A stretch of DNA of 53,960 bases from an uncultured Turicimonas sp. (GCA_947854175.1 CANTYJ010000055.1:1-53960), one strand, 5' to 3'. Counted from the first letter of the stretch, positions 43,423 to 52,688 are shown. The notes: a model not told the origin generated them from the letters alone. Translations and numbers: made by a program.

Positions 43423-44631
43423 ATGTCAGAACCACAAAATAATTTTAGTTCCTTGGATTATAGCCAGTACGAGGAAGATGTCGAAGAGCTCGCACAAGAA
43501 TCAGAGAAAAAAATTGAGTTTGACGTGACTTTAGAAGAGGATGGAGAAAGGGTTGATAAGGTTTTAAGCATCCGCAATCCCGATATTTCCCGTTCGCGCA
43601 TTAAAAGTTTGATCGAAGACGGAGAAGTCTCAGCCGACGGTGAAGTCATTACCAAGCCGAAACAAAAACTCGTTCTGGGTCAAAAAATTGTTCTAACTAT
43701 CAAATCGAGGCCGGAAGATAATCCCTTTACGCCGACGCCGATGCCGCTCGATATCGTCTACGAAGATGATTCTATTCTGGTGATTAATAAACCGGCAGGT
43801 TTAGTGGTCCATCCGGCCACAGGTCATTGGGATGACACTCTCGTAAACGGATTGCTCGCCTATGATCCGGTGTTTTCAAAGTTACCGAGGGCAGGTGTTG
43901 TCCATCGTTTGGATAGAGAGACCTCTGGTTTAATGGTGGTCGCAAAAACAGAGCAGGCTCAATTGTCTCTGGTTCGTCAGTTACAGGAAAGAACCGTTAA
44001 ACGGGAGTACTGGGCTTTGACAAGAGGAAAAGCTCCGCAGGATAAAATTATTGAGGCTTCGATCGAGAGAGACCCGAGAAATCCTATTAAGTTTGTTACC
44101 GGTAACTCCTCGCGGGCTAAACATGCTTTGACCCGGATAAAACTAATCCAAACGACAGAACAAAATGGAAAAACTTATTCTTGGGTTGCAGCCAGATTAC
44201 AGACGGGCAGAACTCATCAAATTAGAGTCCACATGGAATCAATAGGATTTCCTTTGATAGGCGATCCGGTTTACAGAAACCGTTTACCGGTCCCTAAACC
44301 TGATGGAACTAAAGTTTCAGAGTTTAAACGGCAGGCTTTGCATGCAAGCCGCCTTGGCCTGGTTCATCCTGTAAGCGGTGAAGTGATGGAATGGTTTGCC
44401 GAGCCTCCGGAGGATTTCAGAGATCTGATGGATGAATTAGGATTCGGTCCCTGGGACGTGCCGTCCGAAGTTTTCGGCGACCCGGTTGTTGTCCTTGGTG
44501 ATGATTCGGATGAATTTTCCGTCAACGAAGAACAGGTCGGTCGAATTTCTTCTTGGGATGATTTTGACTTCGGCGATGATGAGGATTCCACCGATTATTC
44601 TGTCTGGAAAATTGAAAAAAGAAAGGACTAA
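43423..44631 (+). CDS. rluD: 23S rRNA pseudouridine synthase RluD
   Basis: A 402-residue pseudouridine synthase that modifies uridines 1911, 1915 and 1917 of 23S rRNA helix 69. The S4 domain spans about 38-98 (GERVDKVLS, SRSRIKSLIEDGEV). Catalytic Asp164 lies in HRLDRETSGLMV and the GRTHQIRVHM motif follows. The N-terminal 30 residues and the C-terminal 45 are strongly acidic, making it longer than E. coli RluD (326). The Shine-Dalgarno AAGGA lies inside the first codons of the divergent bamD. It heads a run of rightward genes: pgeF, a membrane protein, a rhodanese and rimO. Confidence 0.95.
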   Translation: MSEPQNNFSSLDYSQYEEDVEELAQESEKKIEFDVTLEEDGERVDKVLSIRNPDISRSRIKSLIEDGEVSADGEVITKPKQKLVLGQKIVLTIKSRPEDNPFTPTPMPLDIVYEDDSILVINKPAGLVVHPATGHWDDTLVNGLLAYDPVFSKLPRAGVVHRLDRETSGLMVVAKTEQAQLSLVRQLQERTVKREYWALTRGKAPQDKIIEASIERDPRNPIKFVTGNSSRAKHALTRIKLIQTTEQNGKTYSWVAARLQTGRTHQIRVHMESIGFPLIGDPVYRNRLPVPKPDGTKVSEFKRQALHASRLGLVHPVSGEVMEWFAEPPEDFRDLMDELGFGPWDVPSEVFGDPVVVLGDDSDEFSVNEEQVGRISSWDDFDFGDDEDSTDYSVWKIEKRKD

Positions 44632-44640
44632 GTAAACATC

Positions 44641-45432
44641 ATGAATATGACTAAACCTTCTTTAGAAGTGATTAGACCGGATTGCGAGCTTCCTTCCAAC
44701 GTTGAGGCATTCTTTACACTGCGTACCGGCGGAGTCTCAGCCGGACCCTATGGCTCGGTTGACGGCTTTAACGGTTTGAACCTCGGCAATCACGTCGGAG
44801 ACAGCCCTTATTGCGTCAGAAAAAACAGAGAAATAGTTGATACTCTGGGATGCCGGGATCTAAGGTTTTTAAATCAGACCCATACCCGGACGGTTGTGCA
44901 CGCAGATGAAATTCAAAGTGATACCATGGAAGCCGACGGCTCCTGGAGTGAGTCTGAGGATATCGGTTGCGTGGTAATGGTTGCTGATTGTCTTCCTGTT
45001 CTTTTGTGGTCAGATAACGGTGAAATTGTTGCAGCCTGCCATGCCGGCTGGAAAGGGCTCGGACGGGGTATTATTTCAGAGACGGTCAAGACAATGAAGA
45101 CTCAGTTAAAGGATTCGTCTTCTGGTATCAATGCCTGGTTGGGGCCGCGACTCGGCCATGAGAACTTCAAAGTAAAGCAGGATGTTAAAGACTTTTTCCT
45201 GAATTCCGAACTAGCACAGGCGGTCAATGAAGAAATCTTTACGCCTTCAGGCGATGGCTTTTTATTTAATTTTGCTAAGCTTGCCGAGTATGCCCTTAGA
45301 CTGGTAGGCGTAAATCAAATCTACGATTGTCAGCTGGATACTTTTGCTGATCCAAATCGTTTTTATAGCTATAGAAGAGACAAGATAACAGGTAGACATG
45401 GAGCAGTTATTTATAAGAAACCACAGGCCTAG
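44641..45432 (+). CDS. pgeF: Polyphenol oxidase/purine nucleoside phosphorylase PgeF (YfiH)
   Basis: A 263-residue YfiH/LACC1-family protein. Metal-ligand His and Cys residues are visible in LNQTHTRTV, ADCLPVLLW and CHAGWKGLGRG, and the FYSYRRD and GRHGAV elements close the protein. Family members have been described as copper-stimulated polyphenol oxidases, purine nucleoside phosphorylases/adenosine deaminases, and peptidoglycan editors in E. coli, so the exact role is debated. The start could be the ATG at 44641 or 44647; the Shine-Dalgarno is distant from both. It follows rluD by 9 bp, the usual pairing. Confidence 0.93.
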   Translation: MNMTKPSLEVIRPDCELPSNVEAFFTLRTGGVSAGPYGSVDGFNGLNLGNHVGDSPYCVRKNREIVDTLGCRDLRFLNQTHTRTVVHADEIQSDTMEADGSWSESEDIGCVVMVADCLPVLLWSDNGEIVAACHAGWKGLGRGIISETVKTMKTQLKDSSSGINAWLGPRLGHENFKVKQDVKDFFLNSELAQAVNEEIFTPSGDGFLFNFAKLAEYALRLVGVNQIYDCQLDTFADPNRFYSYRRDKITGRHGAVIYKKPQA

Positions 45433-45991
45433 CGGTGTAGTAGAAAATGAAGAACTTACCTGGTATTACATTCAGCCGGCATTCAAGCAGCTGACCATCT
45501 ATGACTGGTTGCTGGGTATCTTTATTTTTGCCTTTATCGTATTCATTCTGGCTTACATTGAACCTGTTTTGGTGTTGGAGAGTCCATGGGCAATTTTGAT
45601 ACTTCCGTTAATCTGTGCTGTTATCGCCTGGTTTATCTTGTTGCTTAAACCGCATCGGCAGATTTTTTACAGAATTGATAAGTTCGGTATTTACAGCGAA
45701 TTTCGGCAGTCTACCAGCCCTTTTTTAAATGAAATTGAAATCATTATTTCACTGTTTCTTTCATTATTCGGAGTCAGAGATTCTTTCTATATCAACAAAC
45801 ACTCATCAAAATCAAGAGAATTTGAATGGAAAGATATAGTGAGTATGCAGGAAAGCGCAGGACTAAATAAAATAGTACTTCAGGCCGGCCTTAAAGGAAA
45901 ACTTTATTTATTTACTTCCCCCGAACAATTTCGGCAGGTACTCATGTTAGTGACAGAATACGTTAACCAAAGCAGGAAATCCTATGATTAA
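45398..45991 (+). CDS. Small inner-membrane protein of unknown function
   Basis: A 197-residue protein with two strong hydrophobic segments (about residues 37-57 and 63-82) and a cytosolic C-terminal domain containing alternating strands and a FEWKDIVSMQES segment. The overall shape, two helices followed by a PH-like strand-rich domain, is that of many uncharacterised DUF membrane proteins; I recognise no specific family. It overlaps pgeF by 35 nt and the rhodanese gene by 8 nt, strongly indicating a real co-translated gene. Confidence 0.75.
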   Translation: MEQLFIRNHRPSGVVENEELTWYYIQPAFKQLTIYDWLLGIFIFAFIVFILAYIEPVLVLESPWAILILPLICAVIAWFILLLKPHRQIFYRIDKFGIYSEFRQSTSPFLNEIEIIISLFLSLFGVRDSFYINKHSSKSREFEWKDIVSMQESAGLNKIVLQAGLKGKLYLFTSPEQFRQVLMLVTEYVNQSRKSYD

Positions 45992-46322
45992 AAAGATTTT
46001 AATGATGACTCTAATTAGTGGGTTCGCAATGACAGTACAAGCAAAACAATACGTTGTCGATGTTCGTACAGCTCCCGAAGTAATGGAAACAGGTAAAGTC
46101 CAAGGAGCACTGGTCGACGATGTCAGATCGCCCGACTTTTTAAAAGATTTCCAAAGTTTTGGCATTAAACCGGATGAAGATGAAGTTCTTGTTTACTGCC
46201 GCTCAGGTAAACGTGCTGAGGCAGCTAAGGAAATGCTGAAAAATGCAGGATATAAAAACGTTAAAAATTTAGGTGGCTACGAGGATGCCGCTAAAACTTT
46301 AAACAAACCTCTTGTTAGATAA
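45984..46322 (+). CDS. Periplasmic single-domain rhodanese
   Basis: A 112-residue exported rhodanese-like protein, similar in plan to PspE. The signal peptide covers residues 1-20 (cleavage after VQA). The active-site loop is Cys72 in [12 protein letters not shown], the 5-residue loop of sulfur transferases, and the [10 protein letters not shown] and NLGGYEDA elements frame the fold. It would carry persulfide sulfur in the periplasm. Its start overlaps the preceding membrane-protein gene by 8 nt and its stop is 10 bp before rimO, so it shares the transcript. Confidence 0.9.
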   Translation: MIKKILMMTLISGFAMTVQAKQYVVDVRTAPEVMETGKVQGALVDDVRSPDFLKDFQSFGIKPDEDEVLVYCRSGKRAEAAKEMLKNAGYKNVKNLGGYEDAAKTLNKPLVR

Positions 46323-46332
46323 GAACTTGAAT

Positions 46333-47673
46333 ATGGTACGTAGAAAAATTCCGCGGGTTGGTTTTGTTTCATTGGGATGCCCCAAAAACCTGGTCGACAG
46401 TCAGAGAATCGTGACGATCCTCAGGGCAGAAGGGTACGCTATCAGTGGAACATATCAGGATTCCGACTTGGTTATTGTGAACACCTGCGGATTTATTGAT
46501 GCTGCAGTGGCGGAGTCCCTCGAAGCAATTCAGGAAGCTCTCAATGAAAATGGTAAAGTCATCGTCACCGGATGTCTCGGTAGTAAGAAAGAAGAAGGCC
46601 ATAACTTCGTAGCCAGACGCTTTCCGAAACTGTTAGGAGTAACCGGACCAGAAGAAACCGATAAAGTGTTGAAACTGGTTCATGAAAATCTGCCTCCTCC
46701 TCATGAAGCATTCGATAATCTGGTCCCCGGCGGCGGTATTCTTCTAACTCCTCCGCATTATGCGTATTTGAAGATTTCAGAGGGGTGCAACCACCATTGT
46801 TCTTTCTGTATTATCCCTTCTCTTCGCGGTAAGTTAGTTTCACGGCCGATCGGTTCTATTATCACAGAGGCCGAAAACCTGGTTAAAGACGGCGTTAAAG
46901 AATTGATCGTCATCGCGCAGGATACAGCGGCTTATGGAGTCGATGTCAAGTACAAACTTGATTTTATTAACGGTCGACCGGTTAAGACAAAAATCAACGT
47001 GTTATTTGAAGAACTTTCAAAACTTGGCGTCTGGATTAGACCTCATTATGTTTATCCTTATCCTTCGGTTGATGAATGGGTCCATTTAATGGCTGAGGGA
47101 AAGATTCTTCCTTATCTGGATGTTCCGTTCCAGCATTCAAATCCGCGCGTTCTCAAAGCAATGAAACGCCCGGGAAGCGAAAATAATTTAGAAAGAATTG
47201 AAGCCTGGAGAAAGATCTGTCCGGAAATAACGATCCGTTCCACGTTCATTACAGGCTTCCCCGGTGAAACAGAAAAGGAGTTTGAAGACCTGTTGAACTT
47301 CCTCAAAGTGGCTAAACTCGATTGCGTCGGTGCTTTTGCCTATTCGCCGATTGAGGGTGCAGCTGCTAATGAACTGCCGGGCGCTCTTCCTGAAGAAATT
47401 AGAAATGAAAGAAGAGAACGTCTTATGGAAGTGCAGGCGGATATCTCCCGCGAGTTACTGAAGAAGAAAGTCGGTAAGACCATGAAAGTCATCGTTGATG
47501 ATTACGATGAAGAAAATGGTGTTGCAATAGCCAGATCGCAGGCTCAAGCCCCTGAGATTGACGGTGTGACTTACATTGAAGATCAGCCGGATGTCAAAGT
47601 TGGTGACATGGTAAATGTCGAAATTACCGATTCAGATGATTTCGATCTATATGCAACGTTGAAAGACAAGTAA
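46333..47673 (+). CDS. rimO: Ribosomal protein S12 methylthiotransferase RimO
   Basis: A 446-residue radical-SAM enzyme that methylthiolates an aspartate of ribosomal protein S12. The N-terminal MTTase domain has three cluster cysteines: Cys16 (SLGCPKN), Cys52 (NTCGFID) and Cys81 (TGCLGSK). The radical-SAM site is CNHHCSFC (Cys152, 156, 159). A TRAM domain closes the protein. An internal loop near residue 205 is slightly longer than in E. coli RimO. The ATG at 46333 is chosen over in-frame TTG codons at 46312 and 46327; none has a clear Shine-Dalgarno. Confidence 0.97.
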   Translation: MVRRKIPRVGFVSLGCPKNLVDSQRIVTILRAEGYAISGTYQDSDLVIVNTCGFIDAAVAESLEAIQEALNENGKVIVTGCLGSKKEEGHNFVARRFPKLLGVTGPEETDKVLKLVHENLPPPHEAFDNLVPGGGILLTPPHYAYLKISEGCNHHCSFCIIPSLRGKLVSRPIGSIITEAENLVKDGVKELIVIAQDTAAYGVDVKYKLDFINGRPVKTKINVLFEELSKLGVWIRPHYVYPYPSVDEWVHLMAEGKILPYLDVPFQHSNPRVLKAMKRPGSENNLERIEAWRKICPEITIRSTFITGFPGETEKEFEDLLNFLKVAKLDCVGAFAYSPIEGAAANELPGALPEEIRNERRERLMEVQADISRELLKKKVGKTMKVIVDDYDEENGVAIARSQAQAPEIDGVTYIEDQPDVKVGDMVNVEITDSDDFDLYATLKDK

Positions 47674-47681
47674 TCTATTTG

Positions 47682-47746
47682 AGAATAAGAGGAACAGAAA
47701 CGTCAGCCAAAAAACTAACTGACGGGAAGTTCCTCTTTCTTATTCT
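47682..47746. terminator. Nested double hairpin between rimO and the ABC operon
   Basis: Outer arms AAGAGGAAC (47687-47695) and GTTCCTCTT (47729-47737), extended by AGAAT/ATTCT, enclose an inner stem CGTCAG (47701-47706) with CTGACG (47719-47724). On the minus strand the inner stem is followed by TTTCTGTT; on the plus strand the outer arm is followed by a T-rich stretch. The right arm is also the 3' coding end of the ABC permease gene. It probably terminates both convergent units. Confidence 0.65.
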
Positions 47747-48935
47747 TATTGAGCGAATATTCGCTATGAACCACCTCATAATCCTTGCGGTAACTTCTCG
47801 CGATTAAATAAGCAATGAACAAATAAAATCCGGCCAGCCCTAAAAGATGAAGCAGATGTGGCATGATTTCACCAATTGATGCTCCTGCCTGCGAGGCTCG
47901 CAGCATGGCGTGGACCCCAGGTGTAGACGGAAGCATATAAGAAAACATCCGCATGTAATCAGGAATGTTCTGGAGTGGAAAAAGATCACCGGTGATAAAC
48001 ACACAAGGTAATGAAGTTATAACAGCAGACTGCACAACATAATTGGCTTTTTTAAATGCAAAGCCGACTGCTAGTGCCAAAGCGATTACCGCCAGGGACA
48101 GGCAGATACAGGTAGCAAACGTTGCTGCGACATTCTGGAATGAATTAATCCCATGCCAGGCAAAAGATGCTCCTTCGATAAACAATGTCCAGAATAAAAG
48201 ATTGACCACAAAGGGCAGATAAAGATAGAAAAAATAAACAGGGTTTTCAATTGCTCTGACCAACGGGAAAGGATATTTCTCTGCACAGAACCATTCGTTA
48301 AGAAGAGTGCCGACCCCTGCGACCATGACGGTCTGGAAAATAATGCAAAAGACAATCGGAACGGCAAAGTTCAAATAACCTGTCACAGTGTTGTACATCG
48401 GCTGAAATATAACGGCCGGAGGGGCGGAGGCAGTGGCGGCTATGTTACTTAATGGAACACCCTGTTTTACTAATTGAGCCGCAATCGCTTCCGTGGCAAT
48501 CTGTTTAAGAGGACCGGCGATACCCCCGAAAGAGCTTTTGGCTTTAACAATAAAAGCGCCGTTGGTCACTAACTCGATTCCTGTCGGGACACCTGCTATG
48601 GAATCCTTCATGAACCCATCAGGAATGGTGATCATGGTTGAATATTTACCGTTTTTTAGATCAGTAACGGCTGTCGGACGATCTTTTGAGACCCCTTTGA
48701 CATTGATCTGAGGAATCGATTGCAGAGATCGGGTAAAAGAACGGGAGACTGGGCTGTCATCCAAGTCCACTACCACTGCAGTGATGTGCTCCGGCAACTG
48801 TGCCATATAAGGCCACGCGTAATAAAACGAGTAGAAGAAAATGGCAACCAGAAAAAATGAAAAGCAGGAAAGATTGGTTAACATCTGCTTGGTTGTTTCT
48901 GTGAAGCTACTCCACCATCCGCATTGTTCTTTCAT
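47715..48935 (-). CDS. ABC-2-type permease, second of a pair
   Basis: A 406-residue inner-membrane protein of the ABC2_membrane_3 (YhhJ/YbhR-like) type. A first helix at about residues 22-44 is followed by a periplasmic domain of some 140 residues, and then by five C-terminal helices (about 190-385) with the family's FITGDLFPLQNIPDYM segment. It starts by a 4-nt ATGA overlap with the preceding permease and has a GAGGA ribosome site. It would form a heterodimer with that permease and act with HlyD and TolC to export a small hydrophobic compound. No ATP-binding domain is fused or encoded nearby. Confidence 0.9.
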   Translation of the reverse strand: MKEQCGWWSSFTETTKQMLTNLSCFSFFLVAIFFYSFYYAWPYMAQLPEHITAVVVDLDDSPVSRSFTRSLQSIPQINVKGVSKDRPTAVTDLKNGKYSTMITIPDGFMKDSIAGVPTGIELVTNGAFIVKAKSSFGGIAGPLKQIATEAIAAQLVKQGVPLSNIAATASAPPAVIFQPMYNTVTGYLNFAVPIVFCIIFQTVMVAGVGTLLNEWFCAEKYPFPLVRAIENPVYFFYLYLPFVVNLLFWTLFIEGASFAWHGINSFQNVAATFATCICLSLAVIALALAVGFAFKKANYVVQSAVITSLPCVFITGDLFPLQNIPDYMRMFSYMLPSTPGVHAMLRASQAGASIGEIMPHLLHLLGLAGFYLFIAYLIARSYRKDYEVVHSEYSLNKNKKEELPVS

Positions 48936-50161
48936 AGCTTCCTCACTTTTCTGGCGATTTGAATGAGACTTGTCGGAGACTTCTCACCCAGTTCTTTTTT
49001 GTTGTATTTCTTTTTAAGAAGAGGTAGTCCGATTGCCGCCGGAACAATGATAAGCAAACCCAGACAAATGAAAACTTCTCCCATGTCTCTGACATTGGCT
49101 CCCATAACCCACTGAAGAGATTGTCCTTCGATATACCAGGTCAGAGGAAGAAATTTTGCGAAAATCTGTACATATTGTCCCATTGAATCCAGTGGGATAG
49201 AAAAGCCGGTAAAGGGCAGAGAAGGTGCAGCATAGCCTGAAGTAACGACTAAAGCAAAGCGCCAGGTCGGGGCAATGGAGCAAATCAGAATAGAGGCTGC
49301 AGCAAAAGCTGCCAGACACATAATCCCGGTAACAAACCACACAAATAATGACCCAGACGGAGCCCACCCGCCTTGGCCTGCAAACAAAGCCAGATACCAG
49401 ACAAAGATAAGTGAATAAAGAAGAAAGTGTGGGAATAATTTACCGATGACGGCGGCTGTAATACTGTTTTCCGCTGTATCAAACCAGTCTTTGATCTGGT
49501 TTCTGTAATCTTCACGGATAATAGAGGTGGTAAAACAAAAAATGGCTCCGAGCATCAGGAGACCGGGAATAAGATTGCTTCCGAGAAAAGCATTAAAGTT
49601 CATTGCCATATTGCCCAAGGCGTACATATCGGAATGAATGACCTCAGTGACCCTTTTTGCACCGGCCGGTCCGATTCCTGTTGCTAAAGAACTTTGGGCA
49701 ATTTTTTGTGTACTAAGGGCGGAAACCAAAGCTGTTATATCGCCCTGGAGACCACCGGCTACGGCATAGCGGTTCTCATCAAGATAGACAGAGACGGAAG
49801 ACCCTCTGCCCGATAGCGTCTCTTTGGTGTAACCAAATGGAATCGAAATAATTCCGTAGACATCACCTTTTCGTAATTCAGTAAGAGCTTCCTCCTGGGT
49901 ATTGAATGAGACGGGCTTGATAGTTCTCAGTGAAGAAATAGCCATTGAGACTTGACGGGACAATGACGTATTGTCATTATCTACCAGAGCAACGGGGACC
50001 TGCTCTATAATCCCGCGCCCGAGAAGTCCCCATACCACAAGCATCCACAGTAAAGGAAAAACGAAGCAGACCATTACTTCTCCGGGATTTTGGCAAAGCC
50101 GCTTAATTTCTCTGAAGCTAGTAGCCGCAACAGCGTTAAACCATGTGATAGGTGACAGCAT
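48932..50161 (-). CDS. ABC-2-type permease, first of a pair
   Basis: A 409-residue permease with the same plan as its neighbour: helix at about 28-50, periplasmic domain, then C-terminal helices beginning near residue 215 with the SLPFTGFSIPLDSM element. The ATG at 50161 is used because it leaves 7 bp after hlyD; a GTG at 50188 would overlap hlyD and has no Shine-Dalgarno. The order TolC-HlyD-permease-permease resembles the YbhG-YbhF-YbhS-YbhR export system without its ATPase. Confidence 0.9.
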   Translation of the reverse strand: MLSPITWFNAVAATSFREIKRLCQNPGEVMVCFVFPLLWMLVVWGLLGRGIIEQVPVALVDNDNTSLSRQVSMAISSLRTIKPVSFNTQEEALTELRKGDVYGIISIPFGYTKETLSGRGSSVSVYLDENRYAVAGGLQGDITALVSALSTQKIAQSSLATGIGPAGAKRVTEVIHSDMYALGNMAMNFNAFLGSNLIPGLLMLGAIFCFTTSIIREDYRNQIKDWFDTAENSITAAVIGKLFPHFLLYSLIFVWYLALFAGQGGWAPSGSLFVWFVTGIMCLAAFAAASILICSIAPTWRFALVVTSGYAAPSLPFTGFSIPLDSMGQYVQIFAKFLPLTWYIEGQSLQWVMGANVRDMGEVFICLGLLIIVPAAIGLPLLKKKYNKKELGEKSPTSLIQIARKVRKL

Positions 50162-50168
50162 GACGTTT

Positions 50169-51233
50169 TTATCTTTCAACAAGAACACTCATGCCGGGTC
50201 TAAGAGCTTCAACTTTTGTAACCGGCCGGGCTCTAACTTCAAAAGTTTTCATATCATAGCCGGCGTCCTGGCGGGTACTCCTCCAGGTTGCATAATTGGC
50301 TCTCGGACTGATGTAATAAATTTCGTATTCAACAGTTTTATTGCCGATTGCGGGGACCGTCGCTTTGAGCTTTTTGCCGATTTCAATACCCGGCATATCA
50401 GGTTCACGGATATTAAAGGTGGCCCACTGATCATTGAGATTGACAAGTGTAATGATTGGATAGCCCGCGGCAGCCAGTTCACCTTCGACAAAGATAATTT
50501 TTTCAACCTGTGCATTTAATGGTGCGTAAAGAGTTTTGCTTTCAGTCAGGGACTTGACTTCTTCCACACCTGCCTGAGCCTGGGAGCTTAAATCCGCCAC
50601 GGCTTTCTTTTCCTGTTCTCTGGCTCCGATTTCTGCAATTTCATATTGCTGTTTTGCGGCTTGCGCTAATTTTGTAGCAGAGATCAGGTTCGTTTGAACT
50701 TCATCGTATTTTTGGGTTGAAACAAGACCGTCTTTGTATAAAGCAGCAATACGATTAAATGTTTTCTGAGCAAGATCTCTGGCAGCTTCTGCTCTTTGCC
50801 ACTGCGCTTTAGCGGCTTCTTTTTCTTGAGGACGGGCGCCTTCATCGACAAGATCTTGTTTAGCCTTTGCAGCTCTTTCCTGAGCCTGAACTTGGGCAAG
50901 TTTTGCTTCTAGCTCCGGAAGGTGCATTTCAACAACAGGCTGCTCTTTTACAACAAAGTCTCCTTCTTTCACCAGTATTTGCTGAATTCTTCCGGGAACT
51001 TTCGATGAGACTGAAATTGTTCTGGATTCCATTTGTCCTTGAAGCGGAGGTGAGGGAGGGAACGCCGCCTGATAAATACCCCAAATAATGAAGACCACGA
51101 GCCCAATGAGAAGAACAAGGAGAATAATTGTCCCAAGCCTTAAGGATTTTTTCTCTTCGTTTTCTATCTGGATTTCTTTCTGAGATAACGATTGTTGTTC
51201 TTTTTGATTTGTATTTTCCGTTTCAGTAGTCAT
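50169..51233 (-). CDS. HlyD-family periplasmic adaptor
   Basis: A 354-residue membrane-fusion protein. The cytosolic start is charged; one transmembrane helix lies at about residues 33-53. The split lipoyl/barrel-sandwich domain flanks a long helical hairpin (about 95-215, Ala/Glu/Gln/Lys-rich) that would contact TolC. The C-terminal beta-barrel has NLNDQWATFNIRE. AGGA lies before the ATG within the 3' end of the tolC gene, 7 bp away. The plan matches YbhG/EmrA-type adaptors. Confidence 0.93.
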   Translation of the reverse strand: MTTETENTNQKEQQSLSQKEIQIENEEKKSLRLGTIILLVLLIGLVVFIIWGIYQAAFPPSPPLQGQMESRTISVSSKVPGRIQQILVKEGDFVVKEQPVVEMHLPELEAKLAQVQAQERAAKAKQDLVDEGARPQEKEAAKAQWQRAEAARDLAQKTFNRIAALYKDGLVSTQKYDEVQTNLISATKLAQAAKQQYEIAEIGAREQEKKAVADLSSQAQAGVEEVKSLTESKTLYAPLNAQVEKIIFVEGELAAAGYPIITLVNLNDQWATFNIREPDMPGIEIGKKLKATVPAIGNKTVEYEIYYISPRANYATWRSTRQDAGYDMKTFEVRARPVTKVEALRPGMSVLVER

Positions 51234-51240
51234 AACAGTC

Positions 51241-52629
51241 CTATTTTTCTACTATCACGTTTTTATCGTTGAAGGCGTTCATAAAATCTGACATCTTCCC
51301 GGCCATTGCGTGGAGAATGGCGTAATTGGAAACAAACTCATAAGCCGCCAGTCTTCTTCCGACTTCGGCTTTTAAAAGTTGGCTTCTTGCTTCGGTAACA
51401 TCTAGAGCCGTGTAAAGGCCTTCTCCGAAGCCTTTTGATTTGAGTTTCAGGTTTTCAGAAGCTAGAGTGACAGTCGAAGCACTTAATTTGTATTGATCGA
51501 TTGAATTCTGTGTTTTTAGCCAGGCAACTTCAACCGCAGTTCTGACAGCATTGGTTGCTTCAGCTTTTCCGGCTTCAACCTGCTCTAAAGTTGCTTCTGC
51601 ACTTCGGACACTGGCTCTCCTGTCTTTTGCGTTCCAGATAGTAAAGTTAACACCAACGCCTGCAATCCAGTTGGGTTCTACCAATGTTTGGTAGTGCTTT
51701 ATAAAATTGTATTGGCCAAAAGCAAAAACCTGAGGAGCCCACTCTGACTTAGCCGCCTTTATCCCGGCATCGGCTTGGGAGGCTTTTGCCTGAATGACCG
51801 CAAGTTGCGGGTTAAAAACAAGAGCGGTATCAACCCAATACTTCAAGGGTTGAAGCGGTCTATTCAGAATAAATAATGGTGTTGATAGATTGCCAAAGTC
51901 CTCTTCTCTTAAAAGTCTGGCCAGTTGAAGTTTTGCAACTTTGACGTTATCTCGAGCTTTTAAATAATCTCTTTTCGTGTTATCTCTGGCCACTTGAACC
52001 GACATTCGTTCGACTTTGCTAATCATGCCTTGTTTTTCAAACTTTACGGCACGTTGGAGCTCTTTGTTCTGTTGATCAAGCATCGATTTTTGCAACTTCT
52101 CTATGGAAACAGCCAGTTGCAATCCAAAATAATATCCTGCCAACTGAGCATCAAGCTCTTCAGCCGTTTGTCTTTTGCTGGATAAAGCTTCGTCAACAGC
52201 ATATTTACCTGCTTCCTGGACAGCGCTAATTTTTCCGCCCGTATAAATAGGCCAGGTAGCAGTTGCAGAAGCTCTCGGCCCATTTAAGGAAAGTTTTTCA
52301 TTCAAACCAATTGGAAAAGGACCAAGGACAGGCAGAGAAATATCTTTATGGATATCTATCTTTTTTTGTCCGGCGATTTGTACTGCCTGTACAGAAACTG
52401 TGGGTCCTCCCAGCGTTTCTAAGGACTCACTGGCTTCCTGTTTGCTTCTGACATTTGCTTCACTGGCTTTAAGCTTATCGCTTCGGCCATACAGCCATGT
52501 TCTGGCAACAGAAAAACTCAACGGCATCTTTTTTTCAGCGTAGTTGCCGGCAGTTATCGTGACAGGTTTTGGAGAACAAAAAGCTTGAGTACCTGCAAAA
52601 ATTAATACTGACAATAAGATGTAACGCAT
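51241..52629 (-). CDS. TolC-family outer-membrane efflux protein
   Basis: A 462-residue outer-membrane channel. The signal peptide covers residues 1-19 (MRYILLSVLIFAGTQAFCS). Two internally similar halves of long helices and strands follow, with the late TALDVTEARSQLLKAE element typical of OEP repeats. The ATG at 52629 is preferred over a TTG at 52641. It is the first gene of the four-gene leftward operon. A 22-bp palindrome lies 38 bp upstream, in the expected promoter zone. Confidence 0.92.
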   Translation of the reverse strand: MRYILLSVLIFAGTQAFCSPKPVTITAGNYAEKKMPLSFSVARTWLYGRSDKLKASEANVRSKQEASESLETLGGPTVSVQAVQIAGQKKIDIHKDISLPVLGPFPIGLNEKLSLNGPRASATATWPIYTGGKISAVQEAGKYAVDEALSSKRQTAEELDAQLAGYYFGLQLAVSIEKLQKSMLDQQNKELQRAVKFEKQGMISKVERMSVQVARDNTKRDYLKARDNVKVAKLQLARLLREEDFGNLSTPLFILNRPLQPLKYWVDTALVFNPQLAVIQAKASQADAGIKAAKSEWAPQVFAFGQYNFIKHYQTLVEPNWIAGVGVNFTIWNAKDRRASVRSAEATLEQVEAGKAEATNAVRTAVEVAWLKTQNSIDQYKLSASTVTLASENLKLKSKGFGEGLYTALDVTEARSQLLKAEVGRRLAAYEFVSNYAILHAMAGKMSDFMNAFNDKNVIVEK

Positions 52630-52666
52630 ACCGTGAATCAAAAGGGAACCATGTCGCTGGAGATAA

Positions 52667-52688
52667 TAACAAATTTTTCAATTTGTTA
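52667..52688. promoter_or_regulatory. Candidate operator of the TolC-HlyD-ABC operon
   Basis: Arms TAACAAATT (52667-52675) and AATTTGTTA (52680-52688) are perfect 9-bp inverted repeats 4 nt apart, directly before the operon. A TATTAT that could be the -10 lies at its leftward edge. The size and symmetry fit a TetR- or MarR-type repressor site. No regulator gene is nearby. Confidence 0.5.

Noticed and set aside
49971-50519. A 182-codon rightward frame across the ABC permease and hlyD
   Set aside because: Spans the ends of two real genes on the opposite strand; composition and lack of a ribosome site mark it as a shadow.
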